Shown piece by piece: positions 18,153 to 27,562 of a stretch of 64,000 bases of DNA (its first letter is position 1; the number at the start of each line of letters is the position of its first letter). The notes under the pieces were generated by a model that was not told the DNA's origin, searched no databases, and was given only the letters and a program-made list of their open reading frames with translations. The position numbers were made by a program, and so were the translations under genes. The DNA comes from Phocaeicola_A sp036804505 (GTDB lineage Bacteria > Bacteroidota > Bacteroidia > Bacteroidales > Bacteroidaceae): contig DAIRSI010000004.1 of assembly GCA_036804505.1 (NCBI GenBank), positions 1 to 64,000 of the forward strand, read 5' to 3'.

Positions 18153-20345
18153 TTATCTGATGAAGAGTATTTCGCGATATTTAGGCAAAGTCCACATCTG
18201 ATCGTCTACAATCAGTTCCAACTTGTCTATATGATATCGTATTTCCTCTAGCTTAGGTGCTATCGTATCGTGGTAGGCAATAGCTTTTGAACGTTCGTCA
18301 GTCAGCTTGTTTGCCACCTTGCGTGCCTCGATCATTGCATCAACATGTTCTTTGATGAAAATGGTTCTTTCGGCAATTTCCTTGATGATAGCCAGATTTT
18401 CTGCCGATAGTTTGGCAGCTTCTTCACCCGGGAAGAGGTCTTTCATCTTGTAAACATTGTCTACTAGCTCGCATTGGTATTTTGTAGCAACGGGAATGAT
18501 ATGATTCATGGCCAAATCTCCCAATACGCGTGCTTCAATTTGAATCTTTTTCGTGTAAGTTTCCCATTTCACTTCGTTGCGAGCTTCCAGTTCTTTTTGA
18601 GTCATGACACCCGTGCTTTCAAACATCCGGATACTGCTTTCCTTCAAGTAATTGTCAAAAATGATAGGGCAGCTTGTTTCGCAATCCAAACCACGTTTGG
18701 CAGCTTCTTCTTTCCATTCATCGGAATATCCGTTTCCGTCAAAGCGGATCGGTTTACATTCTTTGATATATTTGCGGATTATTTCCAGAATGGCACTCAT
18801 CTTGGGTTCTCCTTTTTCAATCAATGCATCAACATCTTTCTTGAAGATAATCAGTTGTTCTGCAACAGCTGTGTTCAGGGCTATCATGGCCGAAGCACAG
18901 TTTGCTTCAGAACCGACAGCACGGAATTCGAAACGATTTCCTGTAAAAGCGAAAGGTGAAGTACGGTTTCGGTCTGTATTGTCAACAAAGATTTCTGGAA
19001 TCTGCGGAATATCCAGTTTCATTCCTTGTTTGCCGCTCAGCGTGATGAGTTCGTCTTTGGTGGTTTCTTCCAAATGATCCAGGACTTGGGTAAGCTGTTT
19101 GCCCAGGAAGCTGGAAATGATGGCAGGAGGTGCTTCATTGGCACCCAGACGGTGCGCATTGGTTGCACTCATGATGCTGGCTTTCAGCAATCCGTTGTGG
19201 TGATATACAGCCATTAAGGTATTGACGATAAATGTCACAAAGCGCAGATTGTCTTCCGGAGTCTTTCCGGGACCCATCAAGAGAATTCCCGTATCGGTAC
19301 CCAAAGACCAGTTGTTGTGCTTTCCTGAACCATTGATTCCTTTGAACGGTTTTTCATGGAGCAGTACTCTGAATCCGTGACGGCGTGCCACTTTACGCAT
19401 CAGTGACATCAAGAGCATGTTATGATCGACAGCCAAGTTGCATTCTTCGAAAATAGGGGCCAATTCAAATTGGTTCGGTGCAACTTCGTTATGACGGGTT
19501 TTGCAAGGAATCCCTAATTCCAGAGCCTGTATTTCCAGGTCTTTCATAAATGCGGCTACACGGGTAGGAATGGCTCCGAAATAATGGTCTTCCAACTGTT
19601 GGTTCTTGGAAGATTCGTGTCCCATCAAGGTACGTCCTGTAAGCAATAGATCAGGACGGGCTGCATATAAACCTTCGTCTACGAGGAAGTATTCCTGTTC
19701 CCATCCAAGGTTGGCAATGACTTTCTTGACTTCCGGATTGAAATAATGGCAAACGTCAACGGCTGCCTTGTCAACTGCGCGGAGAGCTTTCAGCAACGGT
19801 GCCTTATAGTCAAGGGCTTCACCTGTATAAGCGATGAATACGGTTGGGATGCAAAGAGTATCATCTACCACAAACACGGGTGATGAAGGATCCCATGCGC
19901 TATATCCGCGGGCTTCAAACGTATTGCGAATACCGCCGCTAGGGAATGAAGAAGCATCAGGCTCCTGCTGTACGAGCAGTTTTCCGGAAAATTCTTCCAT
20001 CATACCGCCCTTGCCGTCGTGTTCCACGAAGGCATCATGCTTTTCGGCTGTTCCTTCAGTCAACGGCTGAAACCAGTGTGTATAGTGAGTCACGCCCAGT
20101 TCAGTAGCCCACTTTTTCATTCCATTGGCTACCTCGTTGGCAATGCTCCGATCCAATGGTGCGCCATTGTCAATTACGTCAGTCAGCTTTGTATAAACCT
20201 GACTTGGAAGATATTTGAACATCTTCTCTTTGTTGAATACATATTTTGCAAAGTATTCAGACGGGCGTTCCGTTGGGGGAATCACATCTACAGCTTTCTT
20301 TTTGAATGCTGTATCAACAACCTTAAATCTCAAATTTGTTGCCAT
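18153..20345 (-). CDS. glnN: Type III glutamine synthetase
   Basis: Glutamine synthetase of the GSIII class, which makes glutamine from glutamate, ammonium and ATP in the cytosol. At 730 residues it has the length of this class, well above the roughly 450-470 of GSI. Recognisable blocks are THWFQPLTEGTAEKHDAF near the N-terminus, HNEVAPNQFELAPIFEECN and the GSGKHNNWSLGTDTG ATP/glutamate-binding block. The 3' end carries a strong terminator and the 5' end its own promoter-like element. The neighbouring ammonium transporter and PII genes make this a nitrogen-assimilation cluster. Confidence 0.97.
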   Translation of the reverse strand: MATNLRFKVVDTAFKKKAVDVIPPTERPSEYFAKYVFNKEKMFKYLPSQVYTKLTDVIDNGAPLDRSIANEVANGMKKWATELGVTHYTHWFQPLTEGTAEKHDAFVEHDGKGGMMEEFSGKLLVQQEPDASSFPSGGIRNTFEARGYSAWDPSSPVFVVDDTLCIPTVFIAYTGEALDYKAPLLKALRAVDKAAVDVCHYFNPEVKKVIANLGWEQEYFLVDEGLYAARPDLLLTGRTLMGHESSKNQQLEDHYFGAIPTRVAAFMKDLEIQALELGIPCKTRHNEVAPNQFELAPIFEECNLAVDHNMLLMSLMRKVARRHGFRVLLHEKPFKGINGSGKHNNWSLGTDTGILLMGPGKTPEDNLRFVTFIVNTLMAVYHHNGLLKASIMSATNAHRLGANEAPPAIISSFLGKQLTQVLDHLEETTKDELITLSGKQGMKLDIPQIPEIFVDNTDRNRTSPFAFTGNRFEFRAVGSEANCASAMIALNTAVAEQLIIFKKDVDALIEKGEPKMSAILEIIRKYIKECKPIRFDGNGYSDEWKEEAAKRGLDCETSCPIIFDNYLKESSIRMFESTGVMTQKELEARNEVKWETYTKKIQIEARVLGDLAMNHIIPVATKYQCELVDNVYKMKDLFPGEEAAKLSAENLAIIKEIAERTIFIKEHVDAMIEARKVANKLTDERSKAIAYHDTIAPKLEEIRYHIDKLELIVDDQMWTLPKYREILFIR

Positions 20346-20440
20346 AATGCTTAATTTGTTAGTTATTAATGTTTGTTATTAAATTTCTTCTTTTTCTGTT
20401 CCCAGGCAGGCGGTCAAACCCACCTGAGATAAATTCTGTT

Positions 20441-20448
20441 CAAAATTA
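20441..20448 (-). promoter_or_regulatory. Candidate -7 element for glnN
   Basis: TAATTTTG on the minus strand, about 95 bases before the glnN start. A TTTTTTG stretch lies 23 bases further upstream, slightly beyond the usual 19-21 spacing. The leader includes an imperfect GC-rich hairpin around 20401-20430, which may be regulatory. Confidence 0.45.
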
Positions 20449-20490
20449 CGGCTTTTTGCTGACTTTTAATTCAAAAAACTGTAGTTTTTA

Positions 20491-21855
20491 TCAGTTGTAT
20501 GCAGTTTCACCATGTTCGTAGATGTCCAGACCTTCTTCTTCAATTCTGGCCGGTACTCTCAGCCCGTGAATTTTCTTGATTGCCCAGAACAGAATCACAC
20601 CGCTGAGAATTGTCCATGCTGCCACGGTCAGTGAACCGAACAATTGGGCGCCGAGCAGATTTACACCGCCGCCGTAGAACAATCCGCCTTTTGTCGCGAA
20701 TAAACCTACGAATACGGTTCCAAGGAATCCGCTTACTCCGTGTACGGCCGAAGCACCTACAGGGTCGTCTATATGGAGCTTGTTGTCAATGAATTCCACT
20801 GCCAGAACCATACAGATTGCACAGATGGCACCAATGATAACCGCTCCAGTTTCGGATACTGCGTCACATCCTGCGGTAATGCCTACCAATCCAGCCAAAA
20901 TACCATTCAACATCATGGATAGTGATGGTTTTCCATATCTTATCCAGCATGTAAAGATTGTTGCCAACCCTCCGGCAGCTGCTGCCAGGTTCGTTGTAAC
21001 AAATACATGGGAGATAGCAATGCGGTTCACTTCGCCAGATGCAGCTAGTTGAGATCCTGGATTAAATCCGAACCATCCGAACCACAGGATGAATACTCCC
21101 AAAGAAGCTAGAGACAGGGAATGTCCCGGAATAGCACGACTCTTGCCGTCTTTTGTGTATTTCCCGATACGCGGACCCAGGAAACAAGCTCCGATAAAAC
21201 CAAGGATACCACCCACTTCATGAACAATAGTAGAGCCTGCAAAGTCATGGAATATGGTTCCGAAGGTGTTCATCATAAAGCTGCCGTCCGTTGCATTCAT
21301 CAACCAGCCGCCACCCCAGGTCCAATGACCTTCTACAGGATAAATCAGCAAACTGATGACAAAAGAGTAGACCATATACATGGAGAACTTCGTACGTTCG
21401 GCCATAGAACCCGATACGATGGTTGCGGATGTTCCGCAGAAAACTGTTTCAAAGATCAAAAAACCTTCAGTCGGCAGTCCCGCACTGTTCGTGTAGAAAG
21501 ATAAATCGCCGAAATTAGGCATTCCTATGAATCCTCCCTGACCAAACATGAATCCGAATCCTACAAACCAGAAAAGGATGGATGCAATCAAGAAGTCAAC
21601 AAAGTTTTTCATCAAAATATTTGCCGTGTTCTTTGTACGGGTAAATCCTGCTTCGCAGAATGCAAATCCGGGTTGCATGAAGAACACCAGCATCGCAGCC
21701 AGCAACATCCATACTGTATTGATGGAAACCGAGTTGTCCGCAATCATTTTAACTATATTGTCCGGAGCTTCTGCCGCTGCGGCTGGCATGGCGAACAGCA
21801 ATATTAAGGCTGCAACAGCCCCTGTTCTATATCTATTTAATCGTTTCATTGTCAT
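20491..21855 (-). CDS. amt: Ammonium transporter
   Basis: Polytopic inner-membrane Amt/Mep/Rh-family transporter of 454 residues. A signal-like N-terminal helix ends in AMPAAAAEA. Eleven or so helices follow, with family blocks FMQPGFAFCEAGFTRTKN, the GGGWL/VHEVGG region around the pore and a pore His in VGASAVHGVSGFLGT. The start is taken at the ATG at 21855, since a longer frame from 21924 would overlap the PII gene and encodes only polar residues. It lies 37 bases after the PII gene, the standard Amt-GlnK pairing in which PII blocks the channel. Confidence 0.95.
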   Translation of the reverse strand: MTMKRLNRYRTGAVAALILLFAMPAAAAEAPDNIVKMIADNSVSINTVWMLLAAMLVFFMQPGFAFCEAGFTRTKNTANILMKNFVDFLIASILFWFVGFGFMFGQGGFIGMPNFGDLSFYTNSAGLPTEGFLIFETVFCGTSATIVSGSMAERTKFSMYMVYSFVISLLIYPVEGHWTWGGGWLMNATDGSFMMNTFGTIFHDFAGSTIVHEVGGILGFIGACFLGPRIGKYTKDGKSRAIPGHSLSLASLGVFILWFGWFGFNPGSQLAASGEVNRIAISHVFVTTNLAAAAGGLATIFTCWIRYGKPSLSMMLNGILAGLVGITAGCDAVSETGAVIIGAICAICMVLAVEFIDNKLHIDDPVGASAVHGVSGFLGTVFVGLFATKGGLFYGGGVNLLGAQLFGSLTVAAWTILSGVILFWAIKKIHGLRVPARIEEEGLDIYEHGETAYN

Positions 21856-21892
21856 TTTATTTTGTGTTAATGTTGTGCTTGTGTGTGTTTTT

Positions 21893-22249
21893 TTATTTTT
21901 CCTGTTCGGCGTTGTAGAGTGCAATGTCGCCTCTTTCTCCGGTTCGTATCCGGATGGAGTCCTCTATCGGGATTACGAAGATTCTTCCGTCTCCGATTTC
22001 TCCGGTATGTGCGGCCGACATGACTGCCTGTATTGTCTTTTCCACATTTTTGTCACGCACGACAATGGAAATCAGGATTCTCTCAATACAGCTGGTATTG
22101 TAGCATACTCCTCGATAAATCCGAGCCTGCCGCATTTTACCTTCTCCTCGCACGTCGTAGTACGAAAACCATTCTATGTCCGCTGCAAGCAAAGCTTCCT
22201 TCACTTCTTCGAACTTGGTTTTTCTGATAATAGCTTCAATCTTTTTCAT
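21893..22249 (-). CDS. glnK: PII-family nitrogen regulator with divergent T-loop
   Basis: PII signal protein of 118 residues that senses ATP/ADP and 2-oxoglutarate and gates Amt. The start KKIEAIIRKTKFEEVKEAL and the B-loop/C-loop block TGEIGDGRIFVIPIED with IRIRTGERG are firmly PII. The T-loop aligns on YRGVCY, so the Tyr at the uridylylation site is kept. The rest (NTSCIERILIS) differs from the usual VDFLPK sequence and one residue is missing before it. It sits between a beta-barrel gene and amt in one orientation. Confidence 0.9.
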   Translation of the reverse strand: MKKIEAIIRKTKFEEVKEALLAADIEWFSYYDVRGEGKMRQARIYRGVCYNTSCIERILISIVVRDKNVEKTIQAVMSAAHTGEIGDGRIFVIPIEDSIRIRTGERGDIALYNAEQEK

Positions 22250-22288
22250 AACCTTAAAATTTAAAAATATATTTTGTTCGTGTTTCTG

Positions 22289-23005
22289 TTATAATTTTAT
22301 TCCGAATACGAAGTAAGCACCTTCCGTTGCCGGATTAAATGTTATTTTTGCATACGCCGGGACAGAAAATGTTTCCGTTATTTTCATGTCTTTGGTAGCT
22401 CCGATTCCTATATTACTCACTTCGAACCCATTTGCTCCACCGTTGTAAAAAGTCGTTTCCCAAGGAGTTGCTCCAATTTCTGCCGACCAGTCAAGTCCTC
22501 CCAATTTGAAGGGCACGGACAAGTTTATGAAAGAAGAGTAGGCTCTGTCGCCGTTTGATTTAAATCCGTCGTTTCCTGCAAAGTTTGTGAACCAGTTCAA
22601 AGCCATCGGACCGAAATTATAACCGATGTTGGCTTCGAATACGTGAGCCGTGTTGCGTGCGCCGTAGTGAAAATACTGTGCAGGGCTCTCTTTGCTGGTA
22701 AACCAATAATCTGTAACACCCAATGTCAGTCCACCAGTCGTGTAGGCTAGGGTCAGATCGAATTCTTTCGTATCTTTTGAGTCAATGCCTACAGAACCCC
22801 AGGCTCCTAATGACAATCCTCCGTATGCCACACCCAGCGAAGGCTGGATGCTAACATTTCCCAAATCCTGACCACGCCAAATGTAACCGCTGACGATATC
22901 GGCACTTACCGATGTTTCCACTTTATTATCCTGAGCTATTGCCAAAATAGGCACCGACATCACGGCTGCAATCACACAAGCCGTTTTTTTCAATGATTTT
23001 TCCAT
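22289..23005 (-). CDS. Small outer-membrane beta-barrel protein (TorF/Gcw_chp-like)
   Basis: Protein of 238 residues with a signal peptide (about residues 1-24, ending LAIAQ) and a barrel pattern ending in a strand with YFVFGIKL. The SADIVSGYIWRGQDL stretch is typical of the Gcw_chp/TorF-like porin group. It is the first gene of a barrel-PII-amt group, so it may let ammonium or small amines through the outer membrane when nitrogen is short; that is inference from position. The barrel call is solid, the subfamily less so. Confidence 0.7.
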   Translation of the reverse strand: MEKSLKKTACVIAAVMSVPILAIAQDNKVETSVSADIVSGYIWRGQDLGNVSIQPSLGVAYGGLSLGAWGSVGIDSKDTKEFDLTLAYTTGGLTLGVTDYWFTSKESPAQYFHYGARNTAHVFEANIGYNFGPMALNWFTNFAGNDGFKSNGDRAYSSFINLSVPFKLGGLDWSAEIGATPWETTFYNGGANGFEVSNIGIGATKDMKITETFSVPAYAKITFNPATEGAYFVFGIKL

Positions 23006-23093
23006 AATCTTTTTACCTTTTTTAGTGAATAAATAATTTGAATTATATATGGTATATCCTGGATATCTGATGTCGTCCTATTATATCAATGTT

Positions 23094-24323
23094 CTATTTC
23101 AACCATTTGGACAGCCTTCGCATTGCTTCTTTGCAATTGTCGGTATCACCGAAAGCTGTCAGTCTGATGTAACCTTCTCCGCTAGGTCCGAATCCTACAC
23201 CCGGAGTGCACACCACGTTTGCCTCATAGAGCATTTCGTCGAAGAATTTCCATGACGACTTTCCGTTTGGAGTCTTCACCCAAATGTAAGGGGCATTTTC
23301 TCCGCCGTACACTTGCAATCCTACATCCTTCAGTCCTTCACGCATGATTCTTGCGTTGTTCATATAATATTGTATCGTTTCTTTTATCTGCATTTTCCCT
23401 TCCGGAGTATAAATGGCTTCAGCACCTCTTTGAGAAATGTAGGAAGTCCCGTTGAATTTTGTGCATTGTCTGCGGTTCCAAAGTCTGTTCAAGGAAATCC
23501 GTTCGCCCGTGAGTCTTCCGGCAGTCAGTTCTTTCGGCACTACGGTGTACCCGCATCTCACTCCTGTGAATCCGGCTGTTTTGGAATAACTGTGAAACTC
23601 AATGGCTACTTTTTTCGCACCTTTTATTTCATAGATGGAATGCGGAATGGCGGGATCCTGTATGAAAGCCTCGTAAGCAGCGTCATACATAATCAGCGTA
23701 TCGTTTGTTAAAGCATAATGAACCCACTTTTTCAGTTCCTCTTTAGAGATGACAGTGCCCGTCGGGTTATTGGGGTAACACAAATAAATAATATCTATTC
23801 TTTGATCCGGTATGGCCGGTACAAAATTGTTTTCGCTTGTGCAAGGCATATAAACCACATTGCTCCATTTCCCGTCTTCAAGGATTCCGGCTCTTCCGCA
23901 CATCACATTGGAGTCTATATATACCGGATAGATGGGATCGGTTACCCCGATGCTATTGTCATGGCGGAGTATGTCACCGATGTTTCCCGTATCGCTTTTG
24001 GCACCGTCACTAATGAATATTTCACTGGCTTCCAGGTGTACACCTCTGGGTGCAAAATCATTCTTTATAATTGCTTCGGCCAAGAAGTCATATCCTTGTT
24101 CCGGTCCGTATCCTCTGAAAGTCTTTTGATTTGCCATTTCGTCAACCGCCTTATGCATGGCTTCGACGACAGCCGGACACAATGGCCGGGTAACGTCCCC
24201 GATACCCAGACTTATCACATTTGATTTCGGATGCGTCACTTTGAAAGTGTTTACCTTCTTTGCAATATCCGAAAAAAGATAATTGTCAGGTAATTTTAAA
24301 AAATGTTCATTAACTAATGCCAT
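23094..24323 (-). CDS. dapL: LL-diaminopimelate aminotransferase
   Basis: PLP enzyme of 409 residues that makes LL-diaminopimelate directly from tetrahydrodipicolinate, using glutamate as amino donor. The N-terminus MALVNEHFLKLPDNYLFSDI and the SYSKTAGFTGVRCGY block with the PLP Lys are characteristic. Substrate-site segments LGIGDVTRPLCP and YPNNPTGTVI are present. The start at 24323 is preferred over 24380, because the longer frame reads through the intergenic gap and into dapF. It follows dapF by 34 bases, so the two steps are encoded together. Confidence 0.96.
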   Translation of the reverse strand: MALVNEHFLKLPDNYLFSDIAKKVNTFKVTHPKSNVISLGIGDVTRPLCPAVVEAMHKAVDEMANQKTFRGYGPEQGYDFLAEAIIKNDFAPRGVHLEASEIFISDGAKSDTGNIGDILRHDNSIGVTDPIYPVYIDSNVMCGRAGILEDGKWSNVVYMPCTSENNFVPAIPDQRIDIIYLCYPNNPTGTVISKEELKKWVHYALTNDTLIMYDAAYEAFIQDPAIPHSIYEIKGAKKVAIEFHSYSKTAGFTGVRCGYTVVPKELTAGRLTGERISLNRLWNRRQCTKFNGTSYISQRGAEAIYTPEGKMQIKETIQYYMNNARIMREGLKDVGLQVYGGENAPYIWVKTPNGKSSWKFFDEMLYEANVVCTPGVGFGPSGEGYIRLTAFGDTDNCKEAMRRLSKWLK

Positions 24324-24357
24324 AATAGTATGTTTTAAGTTTGTTGTTTCAATTCTC

Positions 24358-25200
24358 TCAAATTTCAATTTCTCCTTCAAAAACTTTGGTGGCAGGCCCC
24401 GTCATATAAATATGTCCGTCCGTTGCCGACCATTCTATCTCCAGGCTTCCGCCATCCATCGTTATTGTCGACTTTCGCCTGGCCCGTTTGGTTATGATTG
24501 CTGCGGCAGTTGTGGCGCAAGCACCTGTTCCGCATGCCATGGTGATGCCCGAACCTCGTTCCCAAACTCTCATTCTGATGCTTCCGTCGTCCATCACTTG
24601 TGCAAATTCCACGTTCACTCTTTCCGGGAACATCGGACTGTGTTCTATTTTCGGTCCTATATCTGTCAGGTTTATTCCCATGACGTCCGGAGTGAAGATC
24701 ACGAAATGAGGATTGCCCATGGAAACAAATGTGCCGGTATAATCCTTGCCTTCAATAGTGATGTTTCCTCCAATCATTTCTCCTGTATCCGTATTGATTT
24801 GTTTTTTGTTTTGCCAAACCGGCATTCCCATGTCAACCGTCACAGTAGAAACCGTTTCACCTTCAGTGTGCAGCTTCAATATTTTAATACCCGAAAGAGT
24901 TTCCAGTGAAATTTCTTTTTTGTCGGTCAGCTTGTTTTCATACAGATACTTTCCGATACACCGGGAAGCGTTCCCGCACATCATAGCTTCAGAGCCGTCC
25001 GCATTGAAAATTCTCATACTGAAATCGGCAACGTCAGATGCTCCAATCAAAACCAGACCGTCGGAACCGATTCCCGTATGATATGCACTCCATCGAATGG
25101 AGAGTTCTTCGGGATTCGTCAGTGGATATTCCATCGAATTGACATATATGTAGTCATTTCCGGCTCCTTGCATCTTTATGAATTTAATTTTTGTTGCCAT
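24358..25200 (-). CDS. dapF: Diaminopimelate epimerase
   Basis: Cofactor-free epimerase of 280 residues converting LL- to meso-diaminopimelate for lysine and peptidoglycan. The two catalytic cysteines lie in MMCGNASRCIGKYLYE and in MACGTGACATTAAAI. The start FIKMQGAGNDYIYVN is typical. The ATG at 25200 is chosen; the 21-residue longer frame from 25263 is Lys/Asn-rich and crosses the promoter. Confidence 0.97.
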   Translation of the reverse strand: MATKIKFIKMQGAGNDYIYVNSMEYPLTNPEELSIRWSAYHTGIGSDGLVLIGASDVADFSMRIFNADGSEAMMCGNASRCIGKYLYENKLTDKKEISLETLSGIKILKLHTEGETVSTVTVDMGMPVWQNKKQINTDTGEMIGGNITIEGKDYTGTFVSMGNPHFVIFTPDVMGINLTDIGPKIEHSPMFPERVNVEFAQVMDDGSIRMRVWERGSGITMACGTGACATTAAAIITKRARRKSTITMDGGSLEIEWSATDGHIYMTGPATKVFEGEIEI

Positions 25201-25249
25201 TTTGTAAGAGTTATTTCTTTTATTGTTTCTTTTTGTTTTAATTTTAATG

Positions 25250-25257
25250 CAAATATA
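25250..25257 (-). promoter_or_regulatory. Candidate -7 element for dapF-dapL
   Basis: TATATTTG on the minus strand, about 50 bases before dapF. A TTG lies some 15 bases further upstream, closer than the usual spacing, so the -33 part is uncertain. Confidence 0.5.
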
Positions 25258-25504
25258 GTGCATTTTGTTTTACAACGAATGGAAATTGACTTATTATTGA
25301 CAATTATTTTTTATTTCCTTACAGTTTTTATGTTATTCAACACAATTTCTATCAATTTATAATGAGAGTTTATATAATTGCATCAAAATATAAGTTATAT
25401 TGAATAATTAATATCAATATTATTCTAAAAATAAAGTATTTATTTCATTTGTCAATTTAATCATTAATTTTTAAATCAAAATGAAAGTTCTATCATCGAA
25501 ACAA

Positions 25505-25544
25505 AAACCGTCGAATGAAACAATGAAATATCATTCGGCGGTTT
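25505..25544 (-). terminator. Terminator after the aguA-aguB operon
   Basis: A 14-bp stem (AAACCGTCGAATGA with one G-T pair) and 12-base loop, followed on the minus strand by TTTTTGTTT. It lies 19 bases past the aguB stop. Confidence 0.82.
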
Positions 25545-25563
25545 GTGTTGTTACTGTAGTCCG

Positions 25564-26463
25564 TTATTTGTCAATAAAGCGTTCGGTGATTTCACCGTAA
25601 GCATCAATTCTCCTGTCGCGAAGGAACGGCCACCATCGCCTTACGTTCTCGCTTCGCGTTCTGTCTATTTCCACTACGAGTATTTCGTCGGAATCATTCT
25701 GTGCCTCCGCCAGAATTTCTCCTTGCGGGCCTGTCGCAAAACTATTTCCCCAGAACCGGATACCGTTTGTCTGTCCCGAAGGATCCGTTTCATAACCCGT
25801 TCTGTTCACTGAGATGACTGGAAGTCCGTTGGCCACGGCATGTCCTCTTTGTGAGATGATCCAGGCATTCAGCTGTCTTTTCTTTTCCTCTTCAGAGTCA
25901 GAACTTTCCCAACCTATTGCCGTCGGATAAATCAGAATCTCCGCACCGTGCAGAGCCATCAGTCTGGCACCTTCCGGATACCACTGATCCCAGCACACCT
26001 GCACGCCCAGTTTCCCGATAGATGTCTGTATCGGAGTAAAGCCCAGGTCACCGGGAGTGAAGTAGAATTTTTCATAATAGGCGGGATCATCAGGAATATG
26101 CATCTTTCTGTATTTCCCTGCTATGCTGCCATCCTTTTCGAAAACTACAGCCGTATTGTGATAAAGACCGGCTGCCCGTTTCTCAAAAAGAGAAGTTACC
26201 AGCACGATTCCGTGCTTTTTAGCCAGATTACCGAAAAAGTCAGTCGATGGACCCGGAATGGTTTCAGCCAGATCAAAATTATCCGTATTTTCTGTCTGGC
26301 AGAAATAAAGACTGTTGTGAAGCTCCTGCAGCACTACCAGTTCTGCACCTTTCTTCGCAGCTTCAGCAATATTGCGTTCCAGTTTCGAAAGATTCTCTTT
26401 TATTTCCGAAGAATTGGACTGTTGGATCAATCCCACTTTCAAAATATTCGTTTGCTGTTTCAT
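25564..26463 (-). CDS. aguB: N-carbamoylputrescine amidase
   Basis: Carbon-nitrogen hydrolase of 299 residues that cleaves N-carbamoylputrescine to putrescine, CO2 and ammonia. The Glu-Lys-Cys triad lies in VVLQELHNSLYF, YRKMHIPDDP and GVQVCWDQWYPEGARLM. The HIPDDPAYYEKFYFTPGD stretch is characteristic of the AguB subgroup. The start at 26463 overlaps aguA by 4 bases; the 25-residue longer frame runs into aguA. Together with aguA it completes the agmatine-to-putrescine route. Confidence 0.94.
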   Translation of the reverse strand: MKQQTNILKVGLIQQSNSSEIKENLSKLERNIAEAAKKGAELVVLQELHNSLYFCQTENTDNFDLAETIPGPSTDFFGNLAKKHGIVLVTSLFEKRAAGLYHNTAVVFEKDGSIAGKYRKMHIPDDPAYYEKFYFTPGDLGFTPIQTSIGKLGVQVCWDQWYPEGARLMALHGAEILIYPTAIGWESSDSEEEKKRQLNAWIISQRGHAVANGLPVISVNRTGYETDPSGQTNGIRFWGNSFATGPQGEILAEAQNDSDEILVVEIDRTRSENVRRWWPFLRDRRIDAYGEITERFIDK

Positions 26464-27560
26464 GATTGAATGATTCCTGCCGGATATTGCATGGTTACGC
26501 AATGCAATGATCCGTGTTGTTTTATTAATGCTCTGCAATCTATACCTATGATTTCCTCTTTCGGGAAAGCCTGTTTCAATACATCACCTGCCTTTGCATC
26601 CTTTTCCGGCTGATTATAAGTCGGATAAAGCACCGCACCGTTTATGACCAGAAAGTTTGCATAGGTAGCGGGCAGACGTTCTTCATTTTCATAGATGGCG
26701 TCAGTCATAGGCAAGGGGAGGAGTCTGTATAGCCTTTTATCCAGTGTCCTTAATTCCTTCAGTTCCTCTTCCATTTTCAGCAACGCCTCATAGTGTCCGT
26801 CATTCTTGTCGGTGCACTGCACGTATGCAATCGTATCGTTCGGGCAGAACCTGGCCAGAGTGTCTATGTGTCCGTCCGTATCGTCACCGGACAGATGGCC
26901 ATGCTTCAGCCAAAGAATCTGATCCGCCTGGAAGAAATTTTTCAATCTTTCCTCAATGTCCATTTTGTTCAGAGGTTGGTTGCGATGAGAAGCCAGCAGA
27001 CAGGATTCTGTCGTCAGGATACTTCCTTTCCCGTCGCTTTCTATCGAACCCCCTTCCAGTACAAAACTGGAATGATCGCCATATTCACCTTTCACAATTC
27101 CCGATTTGTAAAGCTGTTTGTTGATGGCATTGTCCAGCACTGCCTCGAACTTTTCACCCCATCCGTTGAATTTGAAATCGAGTAGAAGAGGATTTTCGTC
27201 ACCCATCATGGTGATAAAGGCATGGTCCCTGGCCCAAGTATCATTTGTTTCGCAGGAAAAGAAAACCACATTCTCCATGTTCACCTTTCCTTCCACTTGT
27301 CGTTTCACATCTTCTATGTCGGGTGTCACTATCAGCACTTTTTCCCTTTTTGATATTTCGCCGGCTATATTCACAAAGCATGCCTGCACTTCCTCCAGCA
27401 TGTATGCCCAGTCTGTATCCTTGTGAGGCCATGTCAATTGAACTCCGCTTTGTGTGTACCATTCGGCAGGCAGAAAACGTTTTTGAATGGCAGTGTCGAA
27501 GCTGAGACGAATCGTTTTCCCGTCATCACCCGGTTGGGGCAGTGTAAAGAACATTCCCAT
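26460..27560 (-). CDS. aguA: Agmatine deiminase
   Basis: Agmatine iminohydrolase of 366 residues (peptidylarginine deiminase fold), giving N-carbamoylputrescine and ammonia. Signature segments are VQLTWPHKDTDW, ETNDTWARDHAFIT and EGGSIESDGKGSILTT. The C-terminal catalytic Cys is in GSLHCVTMQYP. It is 2 bases from the DUF2148 gene upstream and overlaps aguB by 4 bases. Putrescine is a usual precursor of polyamines in Bacteroidales. Confidence 0.95.
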   Translation of the reverse strand: MGMFFTLPQPGDDGKTIRLSFDTAIQKRFLPAEWYTQSGVQLTWPHKDTDWAYMLEEVQACFVNIAGEISKREKVLIVTPDIEDVKRQVEGKVNMENVVFFSCETNDTWARDHAFITMMGDENPLLLDFKFNGWGEKFEAVLDNAINKQLYKSGIVKGEYGDHSSFVLEGGSIESDGKGSILTTESCLLASHRNQPLNKMDIEERLKNFFQADQILWLKHGHLSGDDTDGHIDTLARFCPNDTIAYVQCTDKNDGHYEALLKMEEELKELRTLDKRLYRLLPLPMTDAIYENEERLPATYANFLVINGAVLYPTYNQPEKDAKAGDVLKQAFPKEEIIGIDCRALIKQHGSLHCVTMQYPAGIIQS

Positions 27561-27562
27561 AT

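Larger units (their letters stand above)
25201..25563. other. AT-rich intergenic region between dapF and aguB
   Basis: 363 bases without a gene. It holds the dapF promoter element near 25250 and the terminator of the agu operon at 25505-25544. Between them is very AT-rich sequence (about 25270-25500) in which no reading frame or repeat stands out. Confidence 0.6.

Noticed and set aside
20467..20490. Short A/T hairpin just past amt as terminator
   Set aside because: Stem of about seven A-T-rich pairs with a two-base loop; too weak to claim.
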